From Granulibacter bethesdensis (GTDB taxonomy: Bacteria > Pseudomonadota > Alphaproteobacteria > Acetobacterales > Acetobacteraceae), in contig NZ_CP018192.1 of assembly GCF_001889525.1 (NCBI RefSeq), forward strand, positions 310,001 to 374,000: DNA of 64,000 nt, read 5' to 3'. A program made the position numbers and the translations under genes. Below are positions 37,376 through 47,354 of the stretch, piece after piece. The notes beneath the pieces were generated by a model, which did no database searches, was not told the DNA's origin, and worked only from the letters and a program-made list of their open reading frames with translations. Within the stretch, counting starts at the first letter, position 1. Each line of letters starts with the position of its first letter.

Positions 37376-38167
37376 ATGGCTCTGTGGGTCCGTTTTGCGC
37401 GGGATGGGGAAACCGGTTTCGGAACGTTGGCGGATGGGTTGATCACGGCCCATACCGGCACCATGTTCGGCGACAATGTACCCTCTGGCGAGGTCGTTCC
37501 GCTGGAGACGGTGCGTCTGCTGGCACCCGTTATGCCGCGTAAATTCATCGGGCTGTGGAACAATTTTCATGAGCTGGCGGCCAAGCTGGGCACCTCTGTT
37601 CCCGACCAGCCGCTCTGGTTCCTGAAATCGCCGGACAGCGTGGTGGGCCCGGATGCGGAAATCGTGCCGCCTGAATCCTGTCAGGGGAAAGTGCTCTACG
37701 AAGGCGAGCTGGGCATTGTGATCGGGCAGGACATCCATAACGGCGATGAGGCCGCCGCTGAGGCCGCAATTTTCGGCTATACAGCGGTGAATGACGTGAC
37801 GGCGCTGGATATTCTCAATGCCGATCCATCTTTCCCGCAATGGGCGAGGGCCAAAAGCTGCGACACGTTCGGGCCGATCGGTCCCGCCATTGCTACCGGC
37901 CTGAACTGGCAAGAAGCGAGTATCCGTGTGGCCCTGAACGGGCGGGAACGCCAGAACTACCCGGCCGGCGACATGATTCTGTCTCCCGCACGGATCGTCA
38001 GCTTGCTATCGCGTGAAATGACGCTCCGTGCCGGGGATGTCATTGCCTGTGGCACCTCGGTGGGTGTGCTGCCGATGCGGCCCGGTATGGTGGTGGAGGT
38101 CACGATCGACGGGATCGGCACGCTGCGTAATACGGTCGCGCAAAAGGCCGATGCGGTCGCAGCCTGA
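37376..38167 (+). CDS. Fumarylacetoacetate hydrolase family protein
   Basis: A 263-residue FAH-superfamily enzyme. Metal-binding acidic residues are seen in VLYEGELGIVIGQ, with the following FGYTAVNDVTALDI and the C-terminal GDVIACGTSVGVLPM motif. Family members hydrolyse or decarboxylate acylpyruvates or related beta-diketo acids; the substrate is not predictable. It starts 5 nt after queF with GAAGAGG upstream, so it is co-transcribed with the queuosine genes, though no functional link is evident. Confidence 0.9.
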   Translation: MALWVRFARDGETGFGTLADGLITAHTGTMFGDNVPSGEVVPLETVRLLAPVMPRKFIGLWNNFHELAAKLGTSVPDQPLWFLKSPDSVVGPDAEIVPPESCQGKVLYEGELGIVIGQDIHNGDEAAAEAAIFGYTAVNDVTALDILNADPSFPQWARAKSCDTFGPIGPAIATGLNWQEASIRVALNGRERQNYPAGDMILSPARIVSLLSREMTLRAGDVIACGTSVGVLPMRPGMVVEVTIDGIGTLRNTVAQKADAVAA

Positions 38168-38169
38168 TC

Positions 38170-38649
38170 ATGACGCAACGGGATCCTGCCTCCTCGGTCT
38201 GCTCTCCCGATGAATTTCATGCGTGGATCGAGGATGCGGTTCGTTTTGGGGATACGGATGCGCAGGGTCACGTCAATAACGTGACCTTCGCCCGTTACGC
38301 CGAGACCGGCTATGTGCCGTTCATGCGGGCGGCCGGGTTGCTGAGCGATCCGGGTCGCATGGCGGTTGCGGCCCGGATCGAGATTGATTTCCGCTCCGAG
38401 ATTTTCTACCCGGCTGTGGTGCGAATCGGAACTGCACTGGACCGGATCGGGCGCAGCAGCATCACGCTGCGGCAAGGCCTGTTTGTCGAGACGCTCTGCG
38501 TGGCGACGGTGCGGCTGGTTCTGGTGCTGATCGACCGGAACACGCGCCGCCCGGTGGTGGTGGATGATGCCCTCATTGCGCGGCTGAGGGCGTTGTCCGA
38601 AGGTCTATCCGATCAGGAAACGAGTTTGGCCGCCAGCCGGGCGACGTGA
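38170..38649 (+). CDS. Acyl-CoA thioesterase (hot-dog fold)
   Basis: A 159-residue 4-hydroxybenzoyl-CoA-thioesterase-like protein with the active-site pattern [19 protein letters not shown] (Asp and His-Asn). It probably cleaves acyl-CoA thioesters; the chain type is unknown. It lies 2 nt after the FAH gene. Its 3' end overlaps the convergent wrbA by 37 bp. Confidence 0.88.
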   Translation: MTQRDPASSVCSPDEFHAWIEDAVRFGDTDAQGHVNNVTFARYAETGYVPFMRAAGLLSDPGRMAVAARIEIDFRSEIFYPAVVRIGTALDRIGRSSITLRQGLFVETLCVATVRLVLVLIDRNTRRPVVVDDALIARLRALSEGLSDQETSLAASRAT

Positions 38650-39212
38650 TCGCCCAGGAAGCGCGCGCCATCCAGCTCATTGGTGCTCGGCTGACGTGAC
38701 CCATCGCCGCTGGCGATGGTGGAGGCCCCATAAGGCGTGCCGCCGGAGACTTCATCCAATCTGGTCTGCCCCTGAAAGGAATAGGGCAGGCCGGTAATCA
38801 CCATGCCGTGATGAAGCAGATTGGTCAGCAGGGAGAACTGCGTGGTCTCCTGCCCGCCATGCTGGCTGGCGGTGGAGGTGAACGAAGCGCCGAGCTTGCC
38901 AATCAGGGCGCCTTTAGCCCATAGCCCGCCGGTCTGGTCCCAGAACTGAGCCATCTGAGATGGCAGACGGCCAAACCTTGTGCCTGCACCGACGATGATG
39001 GCGTCATAATTCGGCAGTTCCTCCGTTCTGGCAATCGGGGCAGCCTGATCGAGCTTGAAATGATTGGCGCGGGCGACCTCTTCCGGGACCAGCTCGGCAA
39101 CGCGGCGGATATCGACCTCGGCCCCGGCGGCGCGCGCGCCTTCAGCGACGGCTTCCGCCATGGTTTCGATATGTCCGTAGGTGGAGTAGTAGAGAACCAG
39201 AACTTTGGCCAT
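38613..39212 (-). CDS. wrbA: NAD(P)H:quinone oxidoreductase WrbA
   Basis: Flavodoxin-like FMN protein performing two-electron quinone reduction, protecting against redox cycling. It begins [19 protein letters not shown], the FMN phosphate loop, and has [20 protein letters not shown] and [12 protein letters not shown] blocks. The 199-residue length is standard. It is divergently arranged from the LysR-type regulator that follows, and its coding end overlaps the thioesterase gene. Confidence 0.96.
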   Translation of the reverse strand: MAKVLVLYYSTYGHIETMAEAVAEGARAAGAEVDIRRVAELVPEEVARANHFKLDQAAPIARTEELPNYDAIIVGAGTRFGRLPSQMAQFWDQTGGLWAKGALIGKLGASFTSTASQHGGQETTQFSLLTNLLHHGMVITGLPYSFQGQTRLDEVSGGTPYGASTIASGDGSRQPSTNELDGARFLGDHVARLAAKLVS

Positions 39213-39317
39213 TCGTACGTTCCTTTGCTGTCAGATCGGCTTTCCGGCTTTAATGATCGGGCAGGCCGTAGAGTTCAGAAAGAGAAACAATGGAAATGCA
39301 TCTTTTCCGGATCTGTG

Positions 39318-40244
39318 ATGCCGTTTCTTCCTGATCTTGAAGGCTGGGCGGTCTTTGCCCGTGTGGCCGACAGTGGTTCTTTCGCCGGTGCGGCGGAGGA
39401 GCTGGGCCTGTCCAGAGCCACCATCTCCAAGATCATCGCCCGGCTGGAGGGGCGGATCGGCGCGGCGCTGTTCAACCGTACCTCCCGCCGCTTATCCCTG
39501 ACCGAAGTGGGCCGTGCCTCTCATGAGCGCGCTCTGAGTATGCTGGAGCAGGCACAGGGGCTGGAGGAAAATGCACGTTCTTCTTCTGCCGCGCCGCGTG
39601 GGCTGGTCAGGATCTCGGCCCCGGTCAGTTTCGGGCTGATGCATGTGAGGCCGCTGATGCGCCAACTTCTGGCCGAGCATCCGGGGATTGATATTGATTT
39701 ACGGTTGGATGATGCGATCGTTGATCTGGTGGCAGGGGGCTACGACATGGCGATCCGGATTGCGCAGATGCCGGATTCCGGTCTGCGGGTGCGCCGGATC
39801 GCCCAGATGCAGATGAAGATCGTGGCCGCGCCATCCTTGCTGGAACGTGGGCGCCCAGAGCATCCTCGTGATCTGGATATGGCCCTGTGTCTTGGCTACG
39901 GTCACGGCACCATGGCCGGGCGTTGGCGTTTGCGCCGTGAAAGCACGGGCGAAGAAGCCTCGCTGCTGCCTGCGGGCCGTTTGCGCACCAATAACGGTGA
40001 AGTCATGCTGGAGGCGGCACGGAGCGGTCAGGGGTTTGCGCTGGCGCCTGATTTTCTAATTTGGGATGATCTGACGGCAGGCACTCTGGTTCCGGTTCTG
40101 ACGGACTGGTCACTGCCATTGTTGGAGCTGAATATCGTTTTACCACCTTCGCTTTTGCGCCCGGCCCGTATCGCGGCTGTAGCCAGTTTCCTGACCGGGC
40201 AATTGTCGAAATGCTGCTGGATTGTTCGTGACAAAGCCAGCTGA
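39318..40244 (+). CDS. LysR family transcriptional regulator
   Basis: A 308-residue regulator. The N-terminal winged helix-turn-helix reads [18 protein letters not shown] then [18 protein letters not shown], followed by a substrate-binding domain typical of the CrgA/AaeR-like branch. It is divergent from wrbA with a 105-bp intergenic region, which suggests control of wrbA by a quinone-type or redox signal; this link is inferred. The start is the ATG at 39318, before the conserved DLEGWAVF. Confidence 0.92.
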   Translation: MPFLPDLEGWAVFARVADSGSFAGAAEELGLSRATISKIIARLEGRIGAALFNRTSRRLSLTEVGRASHERALSMLEQAQGLEENARSSSAAPRGLVRISAPVSFGLMHVRPLMRQLLAEHPGIDIDLRLDDAIVDLVAGGYDMAIRIAQMPDSGLRVRRIAQMQMKIVAAPSLLERGRPEHPRDLDMALCLGYGHGTMAGRWRLRRESTGEEASLLPAGRLRTNNGEVMLEAARSGQGFALAPDFLIWDDLTAGTLVPVLTDWSLPLLELNIVLPPSLLRPARIAAVASFLTGQLSKCCWIVRDKAS

Positions 40245-41322
40245 GCCTTCGCTGTCAGCGTCGAAGCTGACGATGCAGGAAAAAGCCAAACGGGATATTG
40301 CCGTCTATGCACGGGCGCTGGGCTTTGCCTCGGTCGGGTTTTCGTCAGCCACCCTGACGCAGACGGCGCAGGCCGGGTTGACGGCGTTTCTGGAGGCTGG
40401 TTTTCACGGCACCATGGGCTGGATGGCGGAGCGCAGCGATCAGCGCGCCGATCCCAAGGTATTATGGCCTGAAACTGGGACGGTTATCGCGTTGGGCATG
40501 TCGTATGCGCCGGTGGAAAACCCGCTTGCCAACCTTGATCGGCCTCAGATCGGCAATATCTCGGTTTATGCAAGAAACAGGGATTATCATGATATTATCA
40601 AGGGAAAATTAAAACAGATCGCACAGAGGATCGTCTCTCGACATGGGGGGATGGTGAAGGTTTTCGTCGATACCGCGCCGGTGATGGAAAAGCCGCTGGC
40701 ACGGCAGGCGGGGTTGGGCTGGCAAGGCAAGCACAGTAATCTTGTCTCCCGCCAGCACGGATCATGGTTACTGCTGGGTGAGATTTTTACTACGCTGGTT
40801 CTGCCGGAAGATGATCCACACCCGGACCGGTGCGGCAGCTGCCGTCGCTGTCTGGATGCCTGCCCGACCAACGCCTTTCCCGCGCCATACCGTCTGGATG
40901 CAACACGATGCGTGTCATACTACACCATCGAATTCCATGGTCCGGTGCCGGAACCATTCCGGCGTGCCATGGGAAACCGTATTTATGGCTGTGATGATTG
41001 TCTGGCCGTATGCCCGTGGAACCGCTTCGCCGCACAGGCATCGGAGGCAAAGTTAAAGGCCCGCCCGGAACTGGTGTCGCCTCAACTTGATCAGCTTGTA
41101 CAACTGGATGATGCGGGTTTTCGGCTGTTGTTTTCTGGATCGCCGGTGAAGCGCATCGGGCGGGATCGTTTTATCCGCAATGTATTATATGCGATCGGCA
41201 ATAGCGGTGATTCGTCCCTGTTGCCAAAGGCACAGGCATTGACTGACGATGCATCAGCCATCGTTGCTGACGCGGCGCGTTGGGCTGTTGCCAGACTGGC
41301 AGAGGCACAGAGTCCGTCATGA
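40222..41322 (+). CDS. queG: Epoxyqueuosine reductase
   Basis: Cobalamin-dependent iron-sulfur enzyme that reduces epoxyqueuosine in tRNA to queuosine, the last step after QueA. Two [4Fe-4S] ferredoxin motifs are present ([16 protein letters not shown], and [13 protein letters not shown]), with the [18 protein letters not shown] signature. Starts at TTG 40222, GTG 40228 or ATG 40273 are possible; the first two overlap the LysR gene's end. It is 4.5 kb from queA, not in the same unit. Confidence 0.96.
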   Translation: MFVTKPAEPSLSASKLTMQEKAKRDIAVYARALGFASVGFSSATLTQTAQAGLTAFLEAGFHGTMGWMAERSDQRADPKVLWPETGTVIALGMSYAPVENPLANLDRPQIGNISVYARNRDYHDIIKGKLKQIAQRIVSRHGGMVKVFVDTAPVMEKPLARQAGLGWQGKHSNLVSRQHGSWLLLGEIFTTLVLPEDDPHPDRCGSCRRCLDACPTNAFPAPYRLDATRCVSYYTIEFHGPVPEPFRRAMGNRIYGCDDCLAVCPWNRFAAQASEAKLKARPELVSPQLDQLVQLDDAGFRLLFSGSPVKRIGRDRFIRNVLYAIGNSGDSSLLPKAQALTDDASAIVADAARWAVARLAEAQSPS

Positions 41323-41558
41323 GTCTGGTCAAACGCAGCTTCTCCTTATCCGGTCATCGCACCAGCGTGGCGCTGGAGCCGGAATTCTGGACGATGCTGA
41401 CGAATATTGCTTCCAGTCAGTCGCAGACATTGGCGCAGCTGATTGCCATGGTCGATACGTCCCGCGATCCGGATCGTCCTTTGGCTTCGGCATTGCGGGT
41501 GCTGGCTTTGGAAGCAGCGCTGAGGATGGCAGGTGTCAAACAGGCAGAGCAGAGCTGA
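41319..41558 (+). CDS. Ribbon-helix-helix domain protein
   Basis: A 79-residue protein of the RHH_4 type: [20 protein letters not shown] followed by a helical [13 protein letters not shown]. The family is believed to bind DNA through the paired N-terminal beta ribbon. Its ATG overlaps the queG stop (ATGA), so it is translationally coupled. Its target is unknown. Confidence 0.85.
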   Translation: MSLVKRSFSLSGHRTSVALEPEFWTMLTNIASSQSQTLAQLIAMVDTSRDPDRPLASALRVLALEAALRMAGVKQAEQS

Positions 41559-41636
41559 ATTGTCTGGTCCAGAGATTGAATATCAAGCCATCCCGCGATG
41601 ATGATGCGATATGTTGCTGTTTGATGAACAGGGTGT

Positions 41637-42446
41637 GTGACCGAAGTGCAAAATGAGGCCTTTATTCCCTCTCCTATCCGAAGCGTCATTCAGGAACGCC
41701 TTGAACAGATTGTGGCAGAAAATCATGTGCGTATTCTGCTGGCCGTTGAATCCGGCTCCCGCGCATGGGGGTTTCCTTCACCTGACAGCGATTATGATGT
41801 GCGTTTCGTTTATGTCAGGAACAGGGATGAGTATCTGCGTCTGCACGCGCCTCGTGATGTGATTGAAACACCTCTGCTCGACGAAATTGACCTGAATGGG
41901 TGGGATATTCGCAAGGCGTTGGGATTGTTGCTGAAATCGAATGCTGTGATTGGTGAATGGATGGTATCTCCTATCCAGTATTGCACCGCGCATCCGGTGA
42001 TCGAACGGTTGAACGATCTGGCCGGCAAGGTTCTGAACCGGCATCATCTGGCCTGGCACTATCACAGCATCGGCCGCAAATCAGCGGAACGCTGGCTGAC
42101 GAGGGATGAGCCGGTACCGGTCAAGCGATATTTTTACGCTCTGAGACCTGCCCTTGCTCTGCGCTATCTGCGGCTGCATCCGGGAAAGCGCCTGCCGATG
42201 CATGTCAGTGCCCTGATGGAAGCCTCCGAATTATCGCGGCCTCTGCTGGAACAGATTAACACTCTGATCGCGGCGAAACGGCTTACCAACGAACAGACGA
42301 ACGGCGCACGCTATCCTGACCTTGATGCGCTGATCAGGCAGGAACTCGCAATCCTACCGGCATCGGAGCAGACACGTCCACATATGCTGGATAGACACCG
42401 CAGAGAGGCAGATCAGCTTTTTCTGGATCTGATCAATGCGTTATAA
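41637..42446 (+). CDS. RlaP-type nucleotidyltransferase-like protein (PF10127)
   Basis: A 269-residue protein of the RNA-ligase-associated nucleotidyltransferase family. The polymerase-beta-type active site reads ESGSRAWGFPSPDSDYDVRF, with the GS motif and the Asp-x-Asp pair, followed by an alpha-helical domain. Relatives are thought to transfer nucleotides to RNA or proteins, but this family lacks an established function. It starts with GTG at 41637, 78 nt after the RHH gene. No RNA ligase is nearby, so it is an orphan of its namesake context. Confidence 0.85.
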   Translation: MTEVQNEAFIPSPIRSVIQERLEQIVAENHVRILLAVESGSRAWGFPSPDSDYDVRFVYVRNRDEYLRLHAPRDVIETPLLDEIDLNGWDIRKALGLLLKSNAVIGEWMVSPIQYCTAHPVIERLNDLAGKVLNRHHLAWHYHSIGRKSAERWLTRDEPVPVKRYFYALRPALALRYLRLHPGKRLPMHVSALMEASELSRPLLEQINTLIAAKRLTNEQTNGARYPDLDALIRQELAILPASEQTRPHMLDRHRREADQLFLDLINAL

Positions 42447-42453
42447 GGGAGAA

Positions 42454-43260
42454 TTATGATTGCGTCTGGCGTGCCCTGAAAACCGAAGGATTTTCCCCTG
42501 CAACAGCGGCGAAGGCTTTTGCAAAGGCACTGAGCGAGGCATAGCCGCATTCGGCAGCCACTATGGTAACTTGTTGGCCTTCCATCAGCAGACTCATGGC
42601 GTGCAGCATACGTGCCTGCGTCAGCCAGGCCTGCCAGTTCATGCCTGCTTCCCGCTGAAAACTGCGCCGGAAACTGCGTTCCGACAAAGCTGCGGCGGCC
42701 ATCGCTCCGGCCTGCGTGGCTTTTCCGGGTGCGGCCAGAGCGTAATCTATGGCGCGGGTAATGCGTGTACTGCGGGCACCAGGCAGAAACAAAGGCAATT
42801 CGTCCTCCAGCCATTCCCCGCAGAGCATTGCCAGAGACTGGAAAAAACAGCGCGCCAGAGGATCCTGTTCTGATGCGCCAACCGGCCAGCGGGTGGCGTA
42901 AAGGATCATTTCACGCATCAACGGATTTGCATGAAGAACACGGACCCGCTCTGCTCCACTGATTACACAGTCCGGTGAAAAATAGAGCGATGCACTGTCC
43001 ATATCCATGATCGTGGTGCGATGACGGATGCTGGCCGGTATCCACACCGCCTGCCCAAGCGGCAGGATATGCTGCCCGGCTTCGGTTTCAATCCGCATGG
43101 CCCCGGAGGCAGCGTAAATCAGTTGATGATACGGATGGGTGTGCCAGTCATAGGTGGTGTTGCGTGCATGGTCCCGGAACGCAAAACCCGCTCCGTATGG
43201 TTTGTCGATACCGTAACGGTGGAGAATATCGGCTGTTTCGTCTGGGGTCAGGAGCTTCAT
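42454..43260 (-). CDS. AraC family transcriptional regulator
   Basis: A 268-residue regulator with an N-terminal cupin sensor domain (DWHTHPYHQLIYAASG) and a C-terminal double helix-turn-helix (ALSERSFRRSFQREAGMNW, then VTIVAAECGYASLSAFAKAF). It is divergent from the methyltransferase gene across 118 bp. The ligand is unknown. Its stop faces that of the RlaP-like gene, 7 bp apart. Confidence 0.93.
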   Translation of the reverse strand: MKLLTPDETADILHRYGIDKPYGAGFAFRDHARNTTYDWHTHPYHQLIYAASGAMRIETEAGQHILPLGQAVWIPASIRHRTTIMDMDSASLYFSPDCVISGAERVRVLHANPLMREMILYATRWPVGASEQDPLARCFFQSLAMLCGEWLEDELPLFLPGARSTRITRAIDYALAAPGKATQAGAMAAAALSERSFRRSFQREAGMNWQAWLTQARMLHAMSLLMEGQQVTIVAAECGYASLSAFAKAFAAVAGENPSVFRARQTQS

Positions 43261-43378
43261 GACGGCCCTTTCATGGTCGTGAGATGTGGCCGTTGTTCAT
43301 TGAAATCTGGCCTGAAAGCGTTAGCCGGTCAATGATGTCTTTGCCTATCTTTTCCGCCCAAGCAGGAGAGAGAGAGCC

Positions 43379-44164
43379 ATGACCCCATCAGACACCAAAC
43401 ACGACGGAGCTCGGCAGAGTCATGATCATGCGGTGATCGCACAATTTACACGATGGGCCGGGACTTTTGCCGCATTGCCCGTGCATGCGGAACACTCTGC
43501 CATGGTCCGTACGCTGGCCGCCTGTGCCCTGACCCCGACTTCCCGTGTGCTGGATGTGGCCTGCGGTCCGGGCATTCTGACATGCGCCATGGCAGAGCAG
43601 GCACAGCATGTATCCGGGATTGATCTGACCGAGGCGATGATCGGACAGGCAAGACGGCGGCAGAATGCAGCCAGTCTGCACAATCTGGAATGGCATGTCG
43701 GACATGCCGGATCACTGCCGTTTGAGGATAGGTCTTTCGACTGTGTGACCACGCGCTACAGCCTGCATCACATGACCGATCCGGGGCGCATCCTGGCGGA
43801 AATGAAACGGGTCTGCTGTGAAGGTGGCCGGGTGGTGGTGATCGATGCGACCCCTGCACCAGAGAGTCAGGCTGCTTATGACAGGATGGAACGGATACGC
43901 GATCCGTCACATACCTCTGCTCTCACTTTGATGCAGTTGCGGGAGGCCGGGCGGCAATGCGGCCTGATTGAACAATTGATTGACGGCTACCGTCTGGAAG
44001 CGAAACTGGAGGAGTTGGCCGATCCGGAGGCTATGCCCGCCCTGACGGAGATGTTCGAGGCAGATATCCGCTCCGGTGACGATCGCCTGGGTGTGCAGGC
44101 TTACCGTGCCGTCGATGGTCTGCGGCTGTTTTTCCCCATCTCGATTATCGCATGGCAGGTCTAG
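43379..44164 (+). CDS. SAM-dependent class I methyltransferase
   Basis: A 261-residue methyltransferase. Motif I is LDVACGPGILTCAMA, motif II region is HVSGIDLTEAMIGQARRR, and motif III region is CVTTRYSLHHM; these are typical of UbiE/COQ5-like small-molecule methyltransferases. The acceptor is unknown. The divergent AraC regulator probably controls it. A good GGAGAGAG lies upstream of the ATG. Confidence 0.92.
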   Translation: MTPSDTKHDGARQSHDHAVIAQFTRWAGTFAALPVHAEHSAMVRTLAACALTPTSRVLDVACGPGILTCAMAEQAQHVSGIDLTEAMIGQARRRQNAASLHNLEWHVGHAGSLPFEDRSFDCVTTRYSLHHMTDPGRILAEMKRVCCEGGRVVVIDATPAPESQAAYDRMERIRDPSHTSALTLMQLREAGRQCGLIEQLIDGYRLEAKLEELADPEAMPALTEMFEADIRSGDDRLGVQAYRAVDGLRLFFPISIIAWQV

Positions 44165-44184
44165 GGCCACGAGATAAGGAGTGA

Positions 44185-45009
44185 TCAGGGCAGAACCCAG
44201 CGTGCGGCATCACGCAGAATGGCACTGTCCAGCGCATACAACGCATCCAGCAGTTCCACCTGCAACGATCCGGGGCCATCGGCGCGGATAGCGGCCAGTT
44301 CTCCGGCCAGACCGGTGGCGCATAAGCCGGCACAGGCGGCAATCAGCGGGTCTGGCTCCACCGCCGCAAAAGCGCCGATCAGCGCAGTGGCGGTGCAGCC
44401 GAGGCCGGTGACGCGGGTCATCATCGGGTGCCCGTTGGCGATGCCGATCAGGCGCGTGCCATCGGTCACGTAATCTGTGGCCCCCGTCACGGCCACCGCT
44501 CCACCGGTACGGCGGGCGAGTATAGAAGCTGCCTCCAGCGCCGCTGTGGAGGAGACGAGGCTGTCTACGCCGCGCCCACCGCCGCCATCTCCGGCCAGGG
44601 CAATGATCTCCGAGGCATTGCCGCGCACAATATGCGGCTTTGCCTCCAGCAGATCACGGGCCAGTTCGGTGCGATAACGCAGGGCACCGACCGCTACCGG
44701 ATCAAGCACCACCGGCTTTCCGGCCTGGCGTGCAGCCGCCATGGCCAACCTCATGGCAGCGGCACGGGGGGAGGACATGGTGCCGAGATTGATAACCAGA
44801 CTGTCGGCCATACGCGCAAAGGAGTCCACTTCCTCCACCCCCTCAACCATGGCGGGCGAGGCTCCCAATGCCAGCAATGCGTTGGCGGTGGTATTGGTCA
44901 CCACCAGATTGGTGATGTTGTGCACAAGCGGTCGTTTTTCTCTCAGAAGAGTGAGCAGATAAATGGTCCGCTCTGTCAGCCAGGCAGCAGATAAAGGCTC
45001 GTCTGTCAT
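44185..45009 (-). CDS. thiM: Hydroxyethylthiazole kinase
   Basis: Phosphorylates 4-methyl-5-(2-hydroxyethyl)thiazole for thiamine salvage. The 274-residue protein shows the ThiM start (REKRPLVHNITNLVVTN), GASPAMVEGVEEV, and the catalytic Cys/ATP region TRVTGLGCTATALIGAF. The frame is open to 45588, but the ATG at 45009 precedes the first conserved block. thiD and thiE, which often flank thiM, are absent. No TPP riboswitch consensus is seen in its 5' region. Confidence 0.95.
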   Translation of the reverse strand: MTDEPLSAAWLTERTIYLLTLLREKRPLVHNITNLVVTNTTANALLALGASPAMVEGVEEVDSFARMADSLVINLGTMSSPRAAAMRLAMAAARQAGKPVVLDPVAVGALRYRTELARDLLEAKPHIVRGNASEIIALAGDGGGGRGVDSLVSSTAALEAASILARRTGGAVAVTGATDYVTDGTRLIGIANGHPMMTRVTGLGCTATALIGAFAAVEPDPLIAACAGLCATGLAGELAAIRADGPGSLQVELLDALYALDSAILRDAARWVLP

Positions 45010-45171
45010 CGCATGCGCTCCATCCTGTGCAACATATTCCCCCGGCAGAAGAAGGGAAACCCGATCCCGGCTGGGACGTAAAGACCAGAGACGGTCCCGC
45101 CATCGGTATGACGGTCCGAGATACGAAATGCGCGCCAGTCCGCGCGCCTCGCAGATCAAGGAGGATGTTGC

Positions 45172-45645
45172 ATGGGTAATCGTGATATTGACGCTGCAGT
45201 CACCGATCTGAAGGGTAAGGTTAAAGACGCTGCTGGCGGCTTGACCGGTGATACCGGGCTGCAGGCCGAAGGCAAGCTGGATCAGGGCATCAGCAAGGCA
45301 AAGCAGTTTGCGCACGATGCTACAGATGCGGTTCAGGACGGTGTCGAGCATCTGCGGGATAAAGCGAACAGCGCTGAGGAGCATGCGCGCCAGCATGCGG
45401 AAAGCGTGACTGCCCGGCTGCGTGATCTTGCCGAGACAGCGTGGGAAAAAGCCGCCGATGCGGGTGGCAAGGTTTATGAATCCGGTGTGCGCGGCGGACA
45501 GAAACTCGGGGAAAGTCTTGAGCAGAAGCCGGTTCTTTCTGTCGCACTGGCCGGTGTGGTTGGGTATCTTGCGGCTTTCATGATCCATTCTCCCTCAAGC
45601 CCGCTGGCTCCGGAGCCTCCGCCGAAACGCCGTTGGCCGTTTTGA
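45172..45645 (+). CDS. CsbD-like protein with C-terminal membrane segment
   Basis: A 157-residue protein. Residues 1-45 resemble a CsbD domain (DLKGKVKDAAGGLTGDTGLQ). The middle is a long amphipathic helical region rich in Ala, Glu and Lys, and the C-terminus resembles DUF883/ElaB-type proteins with a glycine-containing hydrophobic helix (VLSVALAGVVGYLAAFM). CsbD proteins are general-stress proteins of unknown mechanism; the membrane tail suggests inner-membrane association. AAGGAGG lies upstream of the ATG. It is divergent from thiM. Confidence 0.8.
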   Translation: MGNRDIDAAVTDLKGKVKDAAGGLTGDTGLQAEGKLDQGISKAKQFAHDATDAVQDGVEHLRDKANSAEEHARQHAESVTARLRDLAETAWEKAADAGGKVYESGVRGGQKLGESLEQKPVLSVALAGVVGYLAAFMIHSPSSPLAPEPPPKRRWPF

Positions 45646-45887
45646 TGATAGAGGCTTGATGGTGAGGATCTGTTTCTTTCCTGCCGTCATCCATCTGTGG
45701 ACGGCAGGCGGAGGTGCAGTATAGTCGCAGACCCACCAGAGAAAGCGGAAACAGGGCTTTGAGCCAGTCAACACACTCTGCCGGGGATGGGATATCCCCG
45801 GCTTTCATGCATGATGTGTCTTATTCTGATCGTGAATCGACCCTGAAAATTTCGGGATCCGCCACGGATACCAATAATGGAGCAGGG

Positions 45888-46952
45888 ATGCGGCAGGCTC
45901 GGGCTCTGGAGCGTATCGCACGTATTCTGGCCTGGGTGGCGGGTACTATTCTCGTTATTGCCGTGCTCAGCTTGCTCTCTGACGTGCTGCTGCTGCTGTT
46001 CGCGGCCATTCTGGCGGCCTGTCTGTTGCGTGGCGCAGCCAATGCTGCCGCCAGCCGGCTGGGCGGAACGCCGGGGTTGTGGCTGTCCCTGATCTTGTTG
46101 TTGTTCGTCGGGATCATCGCCGGTGCCATCTGGCTCCGCGGACCAACGCTGATCACGGAAATCGAGGCACTGGGTGGCAGGCTGAATGATCAGTTCAGTG
46201 CAGTCTGGGACCGGCTAGGCTCGCTCGATTATGCGCAGCAGGTGGTGCACAAGGCGCGTGCCTACCTGTCATCCGCAGGGGAGAAGATCGCCGGTCTTGC
46301 GGCGGGCGCGGCAACCAGTACGCTTGGTGGCATCGGCAGTCTGGCGGTGATCCTGATCGTCGCAATATATCTGGCCGCCTCGCCGGGCATCTACGTGCGT
46401 GGCACTTTACGGTGTCTGCCAAAATCATGGCGGCCGCGGGGGGCTGAAGTGATGCATGAAACGGCCCATGCGCTGCAATGGTGGTTTGTCGGGCAGGTGG
46501 TCGATATGGTGATGATCGGCGTCCTGACCTGGATTGGCCTGTCCCTTTTGGGAGTGAAACTGGCCGGCACGCTCGCCCTGATCGCGGCGCTGTGTAATTT
46601 CGTACCCTATGTCGGTGCTATTGCAGGCGCTGTTCCTGCTGTGCTGGTTGCGTTCGGTGAGGGACCGCAGACGGCGCTTTATGTGGGAATGATGTTCGCA
46701 GGCGTGCAGGCGCTGGAGGGCAACGTGATTGCGCCGATCGTGCAGAAGAGCACGGTCGATCTGCCGCCGGTGTTGACGATCCTGTCCCAGACCGTGCTGG
46801 GCACGATTTTCGGGCCCGTGGGCCTGATTTTGGCGACACCTATTTTCGCGGTTGGCATGGTCGCGGTCAGAATGATCTATGTCGAGAGCATTCTCGGTGA
46901 CCACGATGGCGCCCTGCTGCCTCCGCTTGAGCAGACCCCGGATGGTCAGTAA
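45888..46952 (+). CDS. AI-2E family (PerM-like) transporter
   Basis: A membrane protein of about 354 residues with roughly seven to eight hydrophobic segments and the family's C-terminal signature (GVQALEGNVIAPIVQKSTVDLPP, shown here as GVQALEGNVIAPIVQ). The family includes the TqsA autoinducer-2 exporter and Na+/H+ antiporter-like members, so the substrate is unclear. The frame is open to 45714, but GGAGCAGGG immediately precedes the ATG at 45888, close to the first membrane helix; 45807 is an alternative. Confidence 0.85.
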   Translation: MRQARALERIARILAWVAGTILVIAVLSLLSDVLLLLFAAILAACLLRGAANAAASRLGGTPGLWLSLILLLFVGIIAGAIWLRGPTLITEIEALGGRLNDQFSAVWDRLGSLDYAQQVVHKARAYLSSAGEKIAGLAAGAATSTLGGIGSLAVILIVAIYLAASPGIYVRGTLRCLPKSWRPRGAEVMHETAHALQWWFVGQVVDMVMIGVLTWIGLSLLGVKLAGTLALIAALCNFVPYVGAIAGAVPAVLVAFGEGPQTALYVGMMFAGVQALEGNVIAPIVQKSTVDLPPVLTILSQTVLGTIFGPVGLILATPIFAVGMVAVRMIYVESILGDHDGALLPPLEQTPDGQ

Positions 46953-46957
46953 TAAGG

Positions 46958-47347
46958 TCAGTAATAGCGGGGCGCAGGAATGGTGCGGAGGATCTGGCAC
47001 GCCTGCATCTGCTCAGGCGGTAAAGTGTCCGCTGTGTCACAGATCGCCTCTGCACCGGCCCGGCATGATCGTTCTGCGATCAGCCGGTTGCCTTCCATGA
47101 TATCGACCGACACAGGGTCGGCCTTGCTGACGGTCTGGTTATTGATCACGAGATCAGCCGACGCATTGAAATCCTTCATAGCCTTGAGACAGTCGTTGCT
47201 GGCCTGGCCCTTATGAGCCTGCAACAGGTTAAGCTCCGCTGTCAGCCTGGCGGTGGCCGGATCCTTGGGGGCCGGGGCATCACACCCAGCCAGAACGGCG
47301 GGAAGGATCAATGAAGCTGCTGCCAGCCTGATCAGTCTGATATCCAT
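46958..47347 (-). CDS. Putative lipoprotein, unknown function
   Basis: A 129-residue protein with a lipoprotein signal (hydrophobic core and lipobox LAGC at residues 19-22). The mature part has further cysteines (NDCLKAM, ERSCRAGAEAICDTAD, MQACQIL), enough for two disulfides. I recognise no family. It follows the other lipoprotein gene 7 nt downstream on the minus strand, so both are likely co-transcribed. Confidence 0.7.
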   Translation of the reverse strand: MDIRLIRLAAASLILPAVLAGCDAPAPKDPATARLTAELNLLQAHKGQASNDCLKAMKDFNASADLVINNQTVSKADPVSVDIMEGNRLIAERSCRAGAEAICDTADTLPPEQMQACQILRTIPAPRYY

Positions 47348-47354
47348 CGTACTC

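Noticed and set aside
45010-45171. TPP riboswitch before thiM
   Set aside because: The conserved thi-box elements (CTGAGA and the ACCTGATCTGG-type stretch) are not present on the minus strand; the hairpins seen are not diagnostic.
45010-45588. N-terminal extension of thiM to 45588
   Set aside because: The added residues overlap the divergent CsbD-like gene and are not conserved; the ATG at 45009 precedes the first ThiM motif.
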